From DAHUXN01 sp963811805 (GTDB lineage: Bacteria; Acidobacteriota; Terriglobia; Acidiferrales; UBA7541), in NCBI GenBank assembly GCA_963811805.1, contig CAWESU010000001.1, positions 3,224,001-3,288,000 on the forward strand: DNA of 64,000 bases, written 5' to 3'. Positions 1-10,678 of the stretch are shown piece by piece. Position 1 is the stretch's first letter. Every line of letters begins with the position of its first letter. Below the pieces are notes generated by a model. That model searched no databases, was not told the origin of the DNA, and saw only the letters and a program-made list of their open reading frames with translations. The translations under genes and the position numbers were made by a program.

Positions 1-1
1 C

Positions 2-409
2 ATGGATCTCACGAAGATACCCGAATTCCATCCTCGCGTGGTCAAGGTCGATTTTCTTTCTGGCAAGACCTTCCGCGAACCGGGCGCCTTATATCAATGC
101 CATCTTTCGGGCGGGAAGCACACCTGCATCGAGAAGGACATCGAGATTATCCCGCTGCAGAAGATCGTCACGGTTTTGCCCGAGGACACCTTCGGTATCA
201 GCCAGATTCTCAGCGATTACAGGGTAGAAACGACGTTCCAGGCGCTCGGCCATCGGTCAACCAAGGTGGAAATCAGCCACTACTACTCGACGACAACTCT
301 GAAAGCCAAGCTCCTCAACTTAATCGCAAAAGGTAAGATCGCCCGCGAGACCCAGGCTACATTGAACGCTGCCAAAGCCACCATAGAGGCTGCCTGCCGA
401 GCGCGATAG
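2..409 (+). CDS. SRPBCC/START-superfamily protein, probably 5'-truncated by the window edge
   Basis: 135 residues are visible. The pattern of short beta-strands followed by a C-terminal amphipathic helix (roughly residues 100-132, rich in Ala, Lys and Glu) resembles the C-terminal two thirds of polyketide cyclase/dehydrase-like SRPBCC proteins, which bind hydrophobic ligands in a helix-grip cavity. The family is usually 140-180 residues, and the ATG lies one base from the window edge, so the true start is probably further upstream. No ligand or pathway can be named. No neighbouring gene on this strand clarifies its role. Confidence 0.55.
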   Translation: MDLTKIPEFHPRVVKVDFLSGKTFREPGALYQCHLSGGKHTCIEKDIEIIPLQKIVTVLPEDTFGISQILSDYRVETTFQALGHRSTKVEISHYYSTTTLKAKLLNLIAKGKIARETQATLNAAKATIEAACRAR

Positions 410-444
410 TGGTTTATCAGACCGTCCCTAATCGCCCGTCACCA

Positions 445-985
445 CTATTGGCTCCCCGTGAGCGTCTTCAAATCGTTCACTAGCGCTCTCACGCTCGCAT
501 CAATGTTTTTCTCCCAACTCACTTTACGCACCGCGCCCTCCACCGGCTCCACCAACGTCCACAACACGAAATGCGTCTTCGTGTCCACGATGCTCAAATA
601 AAACTCCGCGCCTTCTCCCAATCCGCCCGTGTAGACCGACCGGGCGAAGTGGATCTCCAGCACCAAATCTGCTTCGGCGGGCCCGCCCGCCAATTCATAT
701 CGTCCCCATGCTTTCATCCCCGCATACAATTGCTTTCATCCCCGCATACAATTGATCGTATGGCCGGTTCGGCTCCCCGAACTTTTCCAAAATGATCGAC
801 GGCATCCCGTCCGGCGCCGTGTTCGAAATAAACACGCTCTTCGCATTGGCGATCTGCGCCGGCACCGGCCCCGGCGTCACCGGGTTCTTTGAACTGCTTT
901 GCGCTCGCGCCATCATCCATGGGCCCGCCAGCAGCATCACCAAAGTCATCTCGCCAATCGTCCTGAACCATGTCCCTTTTCGCAT
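445..985 (-). pseudogene. Secreted hypothetical protein, frameshifted by a 22-bp tandem duplication
   Basis: Two overlapping reading frames together match the intact protein at 3039-3557. Frame one supplies the MRK start, a signal peptide ending near MMARAQ, and the block FISNTAPDG. Frame two supplies YAGMKAWGRYEL, then ADLVLEIHF and the C-terminus. The frames meet at an exact 22-bp tandem duplication (711-754). Removing one copy rejoins YDQLYAGMKAWGRY, which aligns with YEEFYAAMKAWGRY of the paralogue. The start at 985 is preceded by GGGAGG. The family is not recognised; it is probably periplasmic or exported. A slippage-reversible switch or a recent inactivation are both possible. Confidence 0.8.
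711..754. repeat. Exact 22-bp tandem direct duplication inside a coding sequence
   Basis: Bases 711-732 and 733-754 are identical, beginning CTTTCATCCCC and ending CATACAATTG. Because 22 is not a multiple of three, the second copy shifts the frame of the secreted-protein gene on the minus strand. Deleting one copy restores the frame exactly at the residues conserved in the paralogue. Confidence 0.95.
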
Positions 986-1158
986 CGCGCCTCCCATCGA
1001 ACGTCAGCTCGGCCGCTCGCGGCCGCCGCAGTCCTGATAGGTGAGACGCACACCCGTGCCTTCGGTTTCCGAGGGCCCAGTGGACTCCCGCCCGCTTGTC
1101 CTGTTTACTTTGTTTGCGCTGAGTGCATTGGCGAAGCGAGCCCGCCGAAGGGCGAAGG

Positions 1159-1260
1159 AAGGGTCGCGACTCCCGAGTCGTGGCCTTTGCGGGTGCCCCA
1201 TGCTCGTTTTGTGTGAGCGTCGAGGCTTTTGCCTTTGTAGGGGAGGGTTTTCAGACCCGC
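1159..1260. repeat. Dispersed intergenic repeat with a palindromic core (copy 1)
   Basis: This lies in the gene-free stretch 986-1461. It shares with 2791-2890 the order: AAGGGTCGCGACTCC, CGAGTCG, a GGTGCCCCATG block, then TTGTAGGGG and CAGACCCGC. The core CGACTCCCGAGTCG is palindromic. Reverse-oriented relatives occur at 10239-10285 and 10467-10530. The rest of 986-1461 has open frames but nothing recognisable. Confidence 0.7.
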
Positions 1261-1461
1261 CCACCGCCGCTTGCTCAAATCACCCGCGCATTGCGATCCA
1301 TCGTCCTGATCAACGTGTCCATTCGACCAGACAGCACTTACTTGGCCATGCTCAGCGTGAACCCTTTGGCCGTGTGGAACGGCACGTGCGACGGCATCGA
1401 AGTGGCCGTCTCCTTTCGCAAAGGCGGCCCGGTCATGGTGGACGGTGGCCGATCCACAAGC

Positions 1462-2019
1462 TTACCTCATGGGGTATCGAGTGAAAATGTAGTCTGTTGC
1501 CTTCACTTTGGTATGGCACATCTCGTAGCAATAACTCCTCCCGAATGAGGCATCCTTCCCGTAAGGAGTGAACGTACCGGACTTGGCGTTATAGTCAAAC
1601 TCCGCATATCCCCATCCGCTCGTGTCCGGGAACCTCTTGGAATCTTTCTCGATGAAGGCGAGCGTTTGCAGCTTGTCCGGTACCTCTACCGGATAGGGGG
1701 ACAGAGGGTTCGTTTTTTTGAACCACATGATCTTTACTATCATGGAGCCGTCAGGAAAGGGCTTGCCGTTTCCGGGAATGCCTTCCCGATACGCCTTAAT
1801 CATCACGGGATTCGCCAAAATGGCCTTCACGTCAGTCCCTGTGCGGCTGACGGCGACATCCTGCCAATCTTCGTAGCCGCGGAACTCCGAGAACGCAACC
1901 CCGTCCAGTGCTTTCAGCTTGTACTTGTCCTGCTTCTCCTGTGCCGCAACAGCCATGCTGACTAACGCGCAGAGGAATACCGTAATGACCAAAATCGCCG
2001 GAATCTTCTCATTTTTCAT
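1462..2019 (-). CDS. Cytochrome P460-family protein, exported
   Basis: 185 residues. A signal peptide (roughly residues 1-26, ending AVAAQ) predicts periplasmic location. The central PFPDGSMIVKIMWFK block and the C-terminal segment ATDYIFTRYP are typical of the cytochrome P460 domain, which carries a covalently bound heme and in studied members oxidises hydroxylamine or acts on NO. The heme attachment site near residues 164-169 reads C-Y-E-M-C-H, which is CX3CH rather than the usual CXXCH. The ATG at 2019 was chosen because it is preceded by a G-rich ribosome site and begins a clean signal peptide; two upstream ATGs in frame lack one. Substrate unknown. Confidence 0.8.
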   Translation of the reverse strand: MKNEKIPAILVITVFLCALVSMAVAAQEKQDKYKLKALDGVAFSEFRGYEDWQDVAVSRTGTDVKAILANPVMIKAYREGIPGNGKPFPDGSMIVKIMWFKKTNPLSPYPVEVPDKLQTLAFIEKDSKRFPDTSGWGYAEFDYNAKSGTFTPYGKDASFGRSYCYEMCHTKVKATDYIFTRYPMR

Positions 2020-2301
2020 CTGTAATACCCCCATTCTTTTGTCATTGTGGGTCACGCCATGCAGAGGCGCGCAAACTCAAGGGTGTTCGGGGTGAACTTT
2101 GTAGCAGGCCGCAAAGCTCCGAGAACAGGCGAGCTCTCGGACGCTAGTCTTACAACGAAAGCGCGTCAATACCGCGAACGCTGTAGGGTTGCTGTTGACC
2201 GGACCCGCGCGAGTTGCTCGCATTGCCTAAAAGTGGTCTAGAATCGTTCCTTGCAAGTAAGAAGACGCCTTTACTTGTATTTTGAAATGGGGGCATGACA
2301 C

Positions 2302-2706
2302 ATGGCAGAGAAAACGCAAAAAAACGAAGCGGACTGGAAGCGTCAGCTCACGCCCGAGCAGTATCACGCCACTCGTGAAGCAGGCACCGAGCCGCCCTTC
2401 ACCGGCAAGTATTGGGACGCCCATGACGCAGGAACGTATCACTGCGTTTGTTGCGGCGAGCCGCTCTTCGATTCTTCCGCGAAATTCGATTCCGGAACCG
2501 GCTGGCCCAGCTTCTACCAGCCTGCCGACGCCGGCAAAGTCGAGGAGCACAGGGATTCGAGCCACGGGATGGCGCGCACCGAAGCGCGCTGTTCCAAGTG
2601 CGGCGCCCACCTCGGCCACGTATTTGACGATGGTCCGGCGCCCACCGGCCTGCGCTATTGCATGAATTCCGCCGCCCTGGATCTAAAAACCCGCGAGAAG
2701 AAGTAA
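2302..2706 (+). CDS. msrB: Peptide-methionine (R)-S-oxide reductase
   Basis: 134 residues, full length for the family. It reduces the R-epimer of methionine sulfoxide in oxidised proteins using thioredoxin-type reductants. Zinc ligands are visible as C48/C51 and C97/C100. The substrate block GTGWPSF is at 65-71. The catalytic cysteine is C120 in GLRYCMNS (normally RYCINS). No signal peptide, so cytoplasmic. It is monocistronic by spacing; the DUF899 and cytochrome P460 genes nearby also suggest redox roles, but that is only context. Confidence 0.96.
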   Translation: MAEKTQKNEADWKRQLTPEQYHATREAGTEPPFTGKYWDAHDAGTYHCVCCGEPLFDSSAKFDSGTGWPSFYQPADAGKVEEHRDSSHGMARTEARCSKCGAHLGHVFDDGPAPTGLRYCMNSAALDLKTREKK

Positions 2707-2790
2707 CCCGTCACTCGCCCTGAGATTTACCAGTTTCTTGCGGCTCTGTAGCGTCGGCCTTCAGGCCGGCACTGCCTGCCCTGGCGCGGA

Positions 2791-2890
2791 AAGGGTCGCG
2801 ACTCCCCGAGTCGCGGCCTTCGCCGGTGCCCCATGTTCGCTTACCGAGCGTGCGGTCCTTACCATTGTAGGGGCAGGTCTTCAGACCCGC
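2791..2890. repeat. Dispersed intergenic repeat with a palindromic core (copy 2)
   Basis: It occupies most of the 330-bp gap after msrB. The core CGCGACTCCCCGAGTCGCG (2797-2815) is a perfect palindrome apart from its centre and could form a strong hairpin. Flanking blocks match copy 1 at 1159-1260. Just upstream, CGGCCTTCAGGCCG is another small hairpin that may end msrB transcription. No coding signal is seen here. Confidence 0.75.
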
Positions 2891-3038
2891 ACGTCGCTGG
2901 CCTGCTTAAGTCATCCGCATGTTTCGTGTGAACCATTTGTGTCGTCCTTTTTTCGAGCTTCACGTTTCGCTTCTCGATTTTCTCTCGTCACTCGCTTGCT
3001 CTGAGGAACGAAGAGTTACTGCCTTCTGCACCTTCAAC

Positions 3039-3557
3039 CTAGGCTGCGTTCTTCACGTCGCCCACCAGCTGGTTCACAGCGGCGTTCAGGTTCCTTTTGA
3101 AGGTCGATGCTCGGAACGCCCCTTTCACCGGTTCCGTGAATGTCCACAGTGTGAAATGCGCCTTCGCGTCGATGATCGTTAGCGCTAACTGTGGCGCGTT
3201 CAGGTCTACTTTTCCGCAGCTGGTCAGCGGGTCAGTGAAGTGTATCTCAAGGACCAAATCCGCATTCGACGGAGAATCCGTCAGCGCATACCGTCCCCAG
3301 GCCTTCATGGCCGCGTAAAATTCTTCATAGGGAGCGTCCGCGTCCTTAATTTGCTGCAGCGCTTCTGCGGCCGTCCCGTCAGCTCCGGCGTTCGAAATGA
3401 AGACTGTTTTCGCACTGTGAATCTGCGATGGCAGCGGTACCGACGACGGCGCCCCGGTCGTCGCAGCGCTCTGCACCCGCGCCATCATCCACGGGCACGC
3501 CAGCAGCATCACCAAACCCACTTTGCCAATCGCCGTGAACCAAACCGCTTTTCGCAT
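3039..3557 (-). CDS. Secreted hypothetical protein (intact paralogue of the broken gene at 445-985)
   Basis: 172 residues with an N-terminal signal peptide (MRKAVWF.. to about residue 28) and no further membrane segment, so probably periplasmic. Conserved between the two copies are FISNAGADG, AMKAWGRY, ADLVLEIHF and a C-terminal helix ending in a Val-Lys-Asn region. The family is not recognised by name. The ATG at 3557 is used because AGGAGG precedes it directly; the longer frame to 3629 adds a non-signal-like extension absent from the paralogue. The two copies flank the cytochrome P460 and msrB genes. Confidence 0.75.
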   Translation of the reverse strand: MRKAVWFTAIGKVGLVMLLACPWMMARVQSAATTGAPSSVPLPSQIHSAKTVFISNAGADGTAAEALQQIKDADAPYEEFYAAMKAWGRYALTDSPSNADLVLEIHFTDPLTSCGKVDLNAPQLALTIIDAKAHFTLWTFTEPVKGAFRASTFKRNLNAAVNQLVGDVKNAA

Positions 3558-3701
3558 AACACCTCCTCTTGCGCCAACGCCGCGCCAGCACAGGGCCGAG
3601 ACACCGAAGAAGGCCCGCCCCGAAGACAAGTGAGCGTCGAGACCCTTGGCATAGGATGTTCCTTGCGTGGTGGCGCTATCTCCGTGCTCTCTCTTGCTGG
3701 G

Positions 3702-4511
3702 TTATGATTTCTCCTCTGCCTCGCGCTTTCGGGCGGCTTCTTGAGGGTTGGTTATTATGTCAACCCACTTCGGGTTAGGTGAGGCCTCAGCCTTGTAGGT
3801 GTCGTGCCAGTTCCACCACTTGTAAGGTGCGGTCTGCGGGTAACCTTCTGGCGAGTCTTCCCAAGTCTCCTGACGGCCGAGCGGCGTGATATCGAGATAG
3901 TTCCAGACGCTCCCCATAGCCTCGTCGGCGCGGTTGTTGATGAAATACGTGCGGAAGATCTTGTCGCCGTCATGGATGAATACGTTGTGGCCGTGCCACT
4001 CGTTCACGCCGAAGTCGCTGTCGAAGCTGTCTGTCATGGTGTACCAGGGCATCTCCCAGCCCATCCGTGCCTTCAGGCGCGCGATGTCCGCCTGCTGCGC
4101 GCGTGAGGCGTAGGCGAGCGTGGTGTCGCGAGCGTTCAGGTGGGCCAGGTGGGAAACTTGATCGGCGCCCAACGAGCAGCCGCGGCAGGCATGCTCGGGC
4201 CAGCCGAACACTCCGGGCTCGAAGAAGGCGCGATAGAGGATCAACTGCCGGCGGCCCTCGAACAAATCGAGCAGGCTTAGCCTACCCTTGGGCCCGTCGA
4301 ACTCGTACTTCTTCTCCACGGCCAGCCAAGGCATCCGCCGCCGTTCGGCGGCTAGCGCATCACGCGAGTGAGTGAAGGCCTTCTCCTTCACGAGCAGTTG
4401 CTGCCGCGCAGCCTCCCACTCCTGCTGCGACACGATCGGTGGTGTGTTCGCCGGGAGATGTCCCTTCCCTTGTTCGCTGTTTCTTTCTTTGCTTGTCCCC
4501 TCTGTAGTCAT
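3702..4511 (-). CDS. DUF899 family thioredoxin-like protein
   Basis: 269 residues. It matches the DUF899 pattern: an N-terminal helical region (EWEAARQQLLVKEKAFTHSRD), a segment GPKGRLSLLDLFEGRRQLILY, a CxxC-containing loop (HACRGCS), and the C-terminal WNYLDITPLGRQE stretch. The fold is thioredoxin-like, and members are predicted dithiol-disulfide proteins; no reaction is established. The start at 4511 (MTTEG) has GGAAGGAGG upstream. A 23-residue longer version exists but lacks a ribosome site. Confidence 0.9.
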   Translation of the reverse strand: MTTEGTSKERNSEQGKGHLPANTPPIVSQQEWEAARQQLLVKEKAFTHSRDALAAERRRMPWLAVEKKYEFDGPKGRLSLLDLFEGRRQLILYRAFFEPGVFGWPEHACRGCSLGADQVSHLAHLNARDTTLAYASRAQQADIARLKARMGWEMPWYTMTDSFDSDFGVNEWHGHNVFIHDGDKIFRTYFINNRADEAMGSVWNYLDITPLGRQETWEDSPEGYPQTAPYKWWNWHDTYKAEASPNPKWVDIITNPQEAARKREAEEKS

Positions 4512-5038
4512 TCGCCTTTCCTCCTTCCGATGAATGTCCTTCATGGCCCGTTCCGTTCGTATGGGATCGACGTTCTGCACAGCCCCGGATCCGAATCAAG
4601 TCTAACAGTTAGAGATTGCCACAACTGGGGCGGATGGAAAATCTCCACTTTATGCCCGGCTCTCGATACCACTTCGCGAAGCCTTTGCGGGCCACTAACC
4701 ACTGACCACCTTGTTCCCGACGGGCGACCTGTCGATCCGTAAACGCGCTTGAATTTATGCTCCTGTTGTTTTCCTGCATGAATGGCCTGGTTCTATAACC
4801 CGCTTTTTGCCTGTTTTTTTAAGAATTGGCCTGGTCGACTCCGTCACGCCGCATTACAGTCCGGCGGCAACCATGGTCCTCAAATTTGCGTTTTCCCTAA
4901 GGAATTCGCATTGTTCGCAAAAACGCGGCTCCCTCGATACCCAAAAAACCGCATTTCGAGTGGCCCGCTCTGCCAGGCCAATTTTCCCCGATTTTGGCTC
5001 TGGAAAAAGACAATTTGGCCCGTTCTAGTACCCAAAGC
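4512..5038. other. Gene-free stretch
   Basis: Between the DUF899 start and the end of the AhpD-like gene no convincing coding region is seen. A plus-strand frame at 4782-5087 has no ribosome site and runs into the neighbouring gene on the other strand. The promoter of the DUF899 gene should lie near 4512-4620. Confidence 0.5.
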
Positions 5039-5527
5039 TCAGGCAGTCTTGTGCGCCGCTGGTTGCTGCGTGTGTGTCTGCGGCTGATACGTGCCGGGGA
5101 CGGCGCGCACGGAGATGGCGAGGCGGTTCCAGCCGTTGATGGCCACCACCGCCAAAGTCAGCGCGACGATCTCGGCTTCGCTGAAATATTTCTTCACTTC
5201 TTCGAAAACATCGTCGGGCACATGCGTTTGGGAAACGAGAGTGAGCGACTCAGTCCACGCGAGAGCGGCGCGTTCGCGATCGGAGTAGAACGGAGTTTCC
5301 CGCCACGCGTCCAGTTCGTAGAGGCGCTGCTCGGTTTCGCCGGCGGCGCGCGCATCTTTGGTGTGCATGTCGATGTAATACGCGCAGCCGTTGATTTGCG
5401 AGGCGCGCATCTTCATGAGTTCGAGCAAAGGCTTTTCGATTCCGGAGTCGCGCACATAATTTTCCAACGCGAACATAGCTTGAAAAGCTTTCGGATCCAC
5501 TTTCGTGACGTCGATTCTGGCTTGCAT
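5039..5527 (-). CDS. Carboxymuconolactone decarboxylase / AhpD-like protein
   Basis: 162 residues, all-helical and of typical length. The signature RASQINGCAYYIDMHTKDAR is at about 41-60. Redox-active members have CxxC followed by a histidine; here the first cysteine (C48) and the histidine (H55) remain but the second cysteine is Tyr51. Peroxidase activity through a disulfide is therefore doubtful. The ATG at 5527 is preceded by GAGGAGG. It lies 115 bp downstream of acs in the antisense sense and is transcribed the same way, leftwards. Confidence 0.9.
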   Translation of the reverse strand: MQARIDVTKVDPKAFQAMFALENYVRDSGIEKPLLELMKMRASQINGCAYYIDMHTKDARAAGETEQRLYELDAWRETPFYSDRERAALAWTESLTLVSQTHVPDDVFEEVKKYFSEAEIVALTLAVVAINGWNRLAISVRAVPGTYQPQTHTQQPAAHKTA

Positions 5528-5642
5528 CGGATTTTCCTCCTCACACATACGGATGCGCGAGGCGCCGTTGGAGAATCAAGTTTTTCGCCAATTATTTTTC
5601 GCGCGGAATTATTTCGTCAGAGCGCCGCTGCGCGTGAAGGCG

Positions 5643-7595
<1,953 letters not shown>

Positions 7596-7789
7596 GGAGC
7601 CTCCGCGTGGATGCGAGATTGCCGTTACACGTGCGATCTATAAAGTACGAGACGGAGGTGGTTCAAGGCAAGTGGTCAGTGATCAGTGGTCAGAAAAACC
7701 AGTGACCCTTTCGTTCCTCAGGGTAAACGAGCGACGAGAAGGCAAGGAAAAATGAATACGTCGCGCCCTTTGTCAAGGCACTCAGGACG

Positions 7790-8004
7790 AGCGGGTGAAG
7801 CGCCCGACAGGAAGACACTCTAGATGGGCGGGGCACTTGGCGCAAAGGCCGATGGGGGCGGGGCCCGATTCGGTCGTTGGACACATGGGCTCAGCATACG
7901 TTAAAGGGCGCCGCGCGCGACGGCGAAAAGCGAAACTCGAAAGGCGTGAGGACTTCGCGTGGGTGAAGCGCACGATAGGAAGAGATTCCAAAGTAGAAGG
8001 CCGG
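7790..8004. repeat. Pair of diverged intergenic repeats in a gene-free stretch
   Basis: The gap 7596-8061 contains two related blocks: 7790-7834 (GCGGGTGAAGCGCCCGACAG...) and 7958-8004 (GCGTGGGTGAAGCGCACGAT...), each followed by AGGAAGA and a GC-rich tail. A third partial relative (GCGCGGGTGAAG) is at about 10338. No gene is seen in this stretch. Confidence 0.45.
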
Positions 8005-8061
8005 GGGCAGCGGGGTGCAGGCCTTTTTCGCGACAGGAGAGGGCGCTTGGAGCTGCGCGAG

Positions 8062-8973
8062 TCAATTAGGGCGTTCGCACCAATATGAAAGGTCACGGCC
8101 CAGAAGGCGGCTCAATTCCTCGATATCAGGTTTGCACTCAACCTCAAGACGCCTTTTCAAATTTTCACAGATCGGCGGGCGTGTTTCGTAGACCGTGTTG
8201 AGCCTCTGCAGAAAATTCCCAGCTCTTGCGCGCGCGCTTTGCGAAAACGCGGCACGAACCAGACCGCGCAGCCGTTTCGGCGGGTGCCGAAGGAATTCTT
8301 GCACCGACATGCTCCGCACCCGGCAGTTCGCGTTGATGATGGGATATTGCATTTCAGGAGCCGGGCCGACCTGGAGAAAACGCAACACTTCGGCATAAGC
8401 TGTGCCGGTATCGGTTCGAAAGTCCTCATAAATGACCACATGGACATTCTCACGTCCGAAAACGTCGAAATACCTTCTCACCGGCTGAGCAAACCGAGAC
8501 AGTTCGCGATATCCCGGGCGAATGATGTTTTGGCCTTCAAAGCGGCCGGATCGCCACTTCCTCTCCTCATTTGACTCCACGGCGGCTTCGAAGTCGTGGA
8601 CGTGCTCCATATTGTCGAAGATACGCTGGCTATACTGCGCGTACATCACTTCCACGGGATTGCGCAACATAATTATGATTTGTGCAGAAGGGCTGAACGC
8701 TTTAATTTCCTGCGCCGCTTTGTCCGAGCTGAGATATGCGACGGAGCCTTCCCCGATTTTTTTCTGGCCATCTGCCCCAGAGAAACAGTTCAAATACTCC
8801 GGCAGGGTCGCAACGTTTCGTTGATGAGCAAATATGTCCCAAGCGAAAAACTGCGGTTCTTTCACCGGGGACATAAACACCTGAGGATGATTTCTAAGGT
8901 AGGTGTAGAGCGCCGTCGTTCCGCACTTCGGTGCGCCTACGATAAATAGATTTGGTCGGCATGGCGCATTCAT
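8062..8973 (-). CDS. PAPS-dependent sulfotransferase
   Basis: 303 residues. The 5'-phosphosulfate loop GAPKCGTT (residues 13-20) and the 3'-phosphate motif LRNPVEVMYAQYSQ (about 104-117) identify the family that moves sulfate from PAPS to an acceptor such as a sugar, lipid or tyrosine. The segment VIYEDFR (near 195) is also typical. No signal peptide. Its ATG overlaps the stop of the radical SAM gene as ATGA, so the two are translationally coupled and probably modify the same product. The acceptor cannot be named. Confidence 0.88.
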   Translation of the reverse strand: MNAPCRPNLFIVGAPKCGTTALYTYLRNHPQVFMSPVKEPQFFAWDIFAHQRNVATLPEYLNCFSGADGQKKIGEGSVAYLSSDKAAQEIKAFSPSAQIIIMLRNPVEVMYAQYSQRIFDNMEHVHDFEAAVESNEERKWRSGRFEGQNIIRPGYRELSRFAQPVRRYFDVFGRENVHVVIYEDFRTDTGTAYAEVLRFLQVGPAPEMQYPIINANCRVRSMSVQEFLRHPPKRLRGLVRAAFSQSARARAGNFLQRLNTVYETRPPICENLKRRLEVECKPDIEELSRLLGRDLSYWCERPN

Positions 8974-10109
8974 GAGTAGCGCCAGCGACTGGGAGCATGC
9001 ATTTCAACACGATTGTGATAGCTGCAATGGCAATTCGGGCATTTCAGCGCGAACGCATCTTGCGCGAATTGGCGATGTTCACGCGTAAAAAGCAACTCGC
9101 GAAGCCGTTTTTCATGCAGGTTGCCCAACCGGAATGTGGCGTAACACATCTGAACCGTTCCGTCCGCTCCGATCCAAATAAGACGATATCTCTCGCAAGG
9201 AACTCTCATATTCGGTCCCTTGAGCAGCCAGTCGGGCACGGAACGCAACGCCATTTCAGACTGTTGGATTAAGTCAGGGCGCAGTCGTTTCAGCCGGATC
9301 AGTTCTGACGCAACTTCTTCAATGGCTTCACGATCTTCCGGCCGGAATTGCAGTTGGCGGTCCGGGCCCTCGGTGAAATAAGGCAACGAGTAGTGAATTA
9401 AGCTTACCCCGATTGGCGCAGCGTATCGCTCCGCAAATTTCCATGTCTCTTGAACCGAGGCCAAATTGCACGTCGGCCGCATCAAGACCCAGCCTAAAGT
9501 AAGCTTAAGGTCCATGCCAAAACGGTCACGCGCGTAAGCAACTCCCTCCTCCAGGCGGCTATATTTGTCGTTCCGCTGAACGTAGCGATTGTATTGCTCG
9601 CCCGTGCCGTAGTAACCCAAATTGACGGTGCGTAGGCCCGCCTTATAGAGGTCCTCGATCTTGTCCCGCAACAGAATTCCATTCGTGGTCAGCCAAGTAT
9701 GCAGTCCAAGGCGCACGGAATATTCGACCATGCGCACCAGGTCTTTGTGCAGTAGCGGCTCCCCTCCATAGAAGCGGACGCTGCAAATCCCCATCTCTTT
9801 GCAGTCGTCGAGTAGGTCTCGCACAATAGGCCACGAAAGCTGCGCGCCAGGCATGAAATCGCGGCCATACCGGCAGCCTACGCATCGCAGATTACAGTTC
9901 GCGGTTAACGTGATGTAAATCTCCCGCGGATCGGGTTTGATGATCTGCGGGAAAACTGAAGCGCCCGAATGTCTTAAGAGATCAAAGTAAACATCTGCTG
10001 ATTTGGCCGCTTGCCGGAACCGCGGACGCTTTCGCAAGAGTGGCGCCATCAGGCCGATGATTCCTGCTCTGACGCCCATTGCTATGCTCTGCGAAGGATT
10101 CAGTTTCAC
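8970..10109 (-). CDS. Radical SAM protein with a C-terminal SPASM-like cysteine cluster
   Basis: 379 residues. The radical SAM cluster motif is CNLRCVGC (C72, C76, C79), followed by the SAM-binding FYGGEPLLH block. The C-terminal region has further cysteines (a CYATFRLGN segment and CPNCHC near the end) that look like an auxiliary iron-sulfur site, as in SPASM/twitch enzymes. The first 35 residues are basic and partly hydrophobic. It precedes and overlaps the sulfotransferase gene. MoaA/NirJ-like activases are the nearest general analogues; peptide, lipid or sugar substrates are all possible. Confidence 0.88.
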   Translation of the reverse strand: MKLNPSQSIAMGVRAGIIGLMAPLLRKRPRFRQAAKSADVYFDLLRHSGASVFPQIIKPDPREIYITLTANCNLRCVGCRYGRDFMPGAQLSWPIVRDLLDDCKEMGICSVRFYGGEPLLHKDLVRMVEYSVRLGLHTWLTTNGILLRDKIEDLYKAGLRTVNLGYYGTGEQYNRYVQRNDKYSRLEEGVAYARDRFGMDLKLTLGWVLMRPTCNLASVQETWKFAERYAAPIGVSLIHYSLPYFTEGPDRQLQFRPEDREAIEEVASELIRLKRLRPDLIQQSEMALRSVPDWLLKGPNMRVPCERYRLIWIGADGTVQMCYATFRLGNLHEKRLRELLFTREHRQFAQDAFALKCPNCHCSYHNRVEMHAPSRWRYS

Positions 10110-10238
10110 TCGATAACCTCGTTGGTGCCAACGAATCTGAGGACTTCCAATCTGTGGAAGTGGCTACGTTGGACGCTGTAGTTTTATATACCTAAACCAG
10201 CAGACTAAACAACGGCGAATCTAATATGTGATCGCTGC

Positions 10239-10285
10239 GCAACTCGGGGAGTCGTGCCGGGCGCAGCAAGCAGCGCGTCTACGTA
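10239..10285. repeat. Dispersed palindromic repeat (copy 3)
   Basis: AACTCGGGGAGTCG is followed by GGGCGCAGCAAG and TCTACG. It is the same module as at 10467-10530 and the reverse orientation of the core at 2797-2815. It lies in the gene-free stretch 10110-10678. Confidence 0.6.
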
Positions 10286-10466
10286 AGAACAGTGACAAGT
10301 GATAAGTGCCGAGTGACGAGTTCGAGCAAATACTTCGCGCGGGTGAAGTGGTCGGGCGCTACACGGAACGGCAAAAAGCGTCGAGGCGAGGTCCTTCGCT
10401 GCGCTCAGGATGACAAAGTAAAGCAAAGACGAAGACACAGGCTAAGAGCCTGTGCCAAGGCGCGGC

Positions 10467-10530
10467 GCGACTCGGGGAGTCGCCTCCCTCGGCAGCAGGC
10501 GCGGGCGCAGCAAGCCCCGCCCCTACGAAA
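10467..10530. repeat. Dispersed palindromic repeat (copy 4)
   Basis: CGACTCGGGGAGTCG is followed by GGGCGCAGCAAG and CCCCTACG. It has the palindromic core of the family, reverse orientation to copies 1 and 2. Together with copy 3 it fills much of the 569-bp gap upstream of the sigma factor gene. Confidence 0.65.
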
Positions 10531-10637
10531 ACCAGCAGCGGACGGCGTATGGCCGTCTCGGGCGGAGGCAAAGGGCCGGGGGTTGGCAAGGAGCGCAAAG
10601 GGCGGGGGTACAGCAAGTTGGGGAGGGGAGGAGGGTT

Positions 10638-10643
10638 TATAAT
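10638..10643 (+). promoter_or_regulatory. Candidate -10 box upstream of the ECF sigma gene
   Basis: A perfect TATAAT is 35 bp upstream of the start at 10679. The only TTG-type -35 (TTGGGG at 10618) is 14 bp away, which is short, so the -35 is unclear. A GGTCTGGAGACC palindrome lies between it and the start codon. Confidence 0.35.
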
Positions 10644-10678
10644 TAAGGCAATAGGACGGTCTGGAGACCGCGTGGCGG

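Noticed and set aside
1000..1500. Overlapping open frames on both strands between the first pseudogene and cytochrome P460
   Set aside because: They run through the dispersed palindromic repeat; no protein-like conservation.
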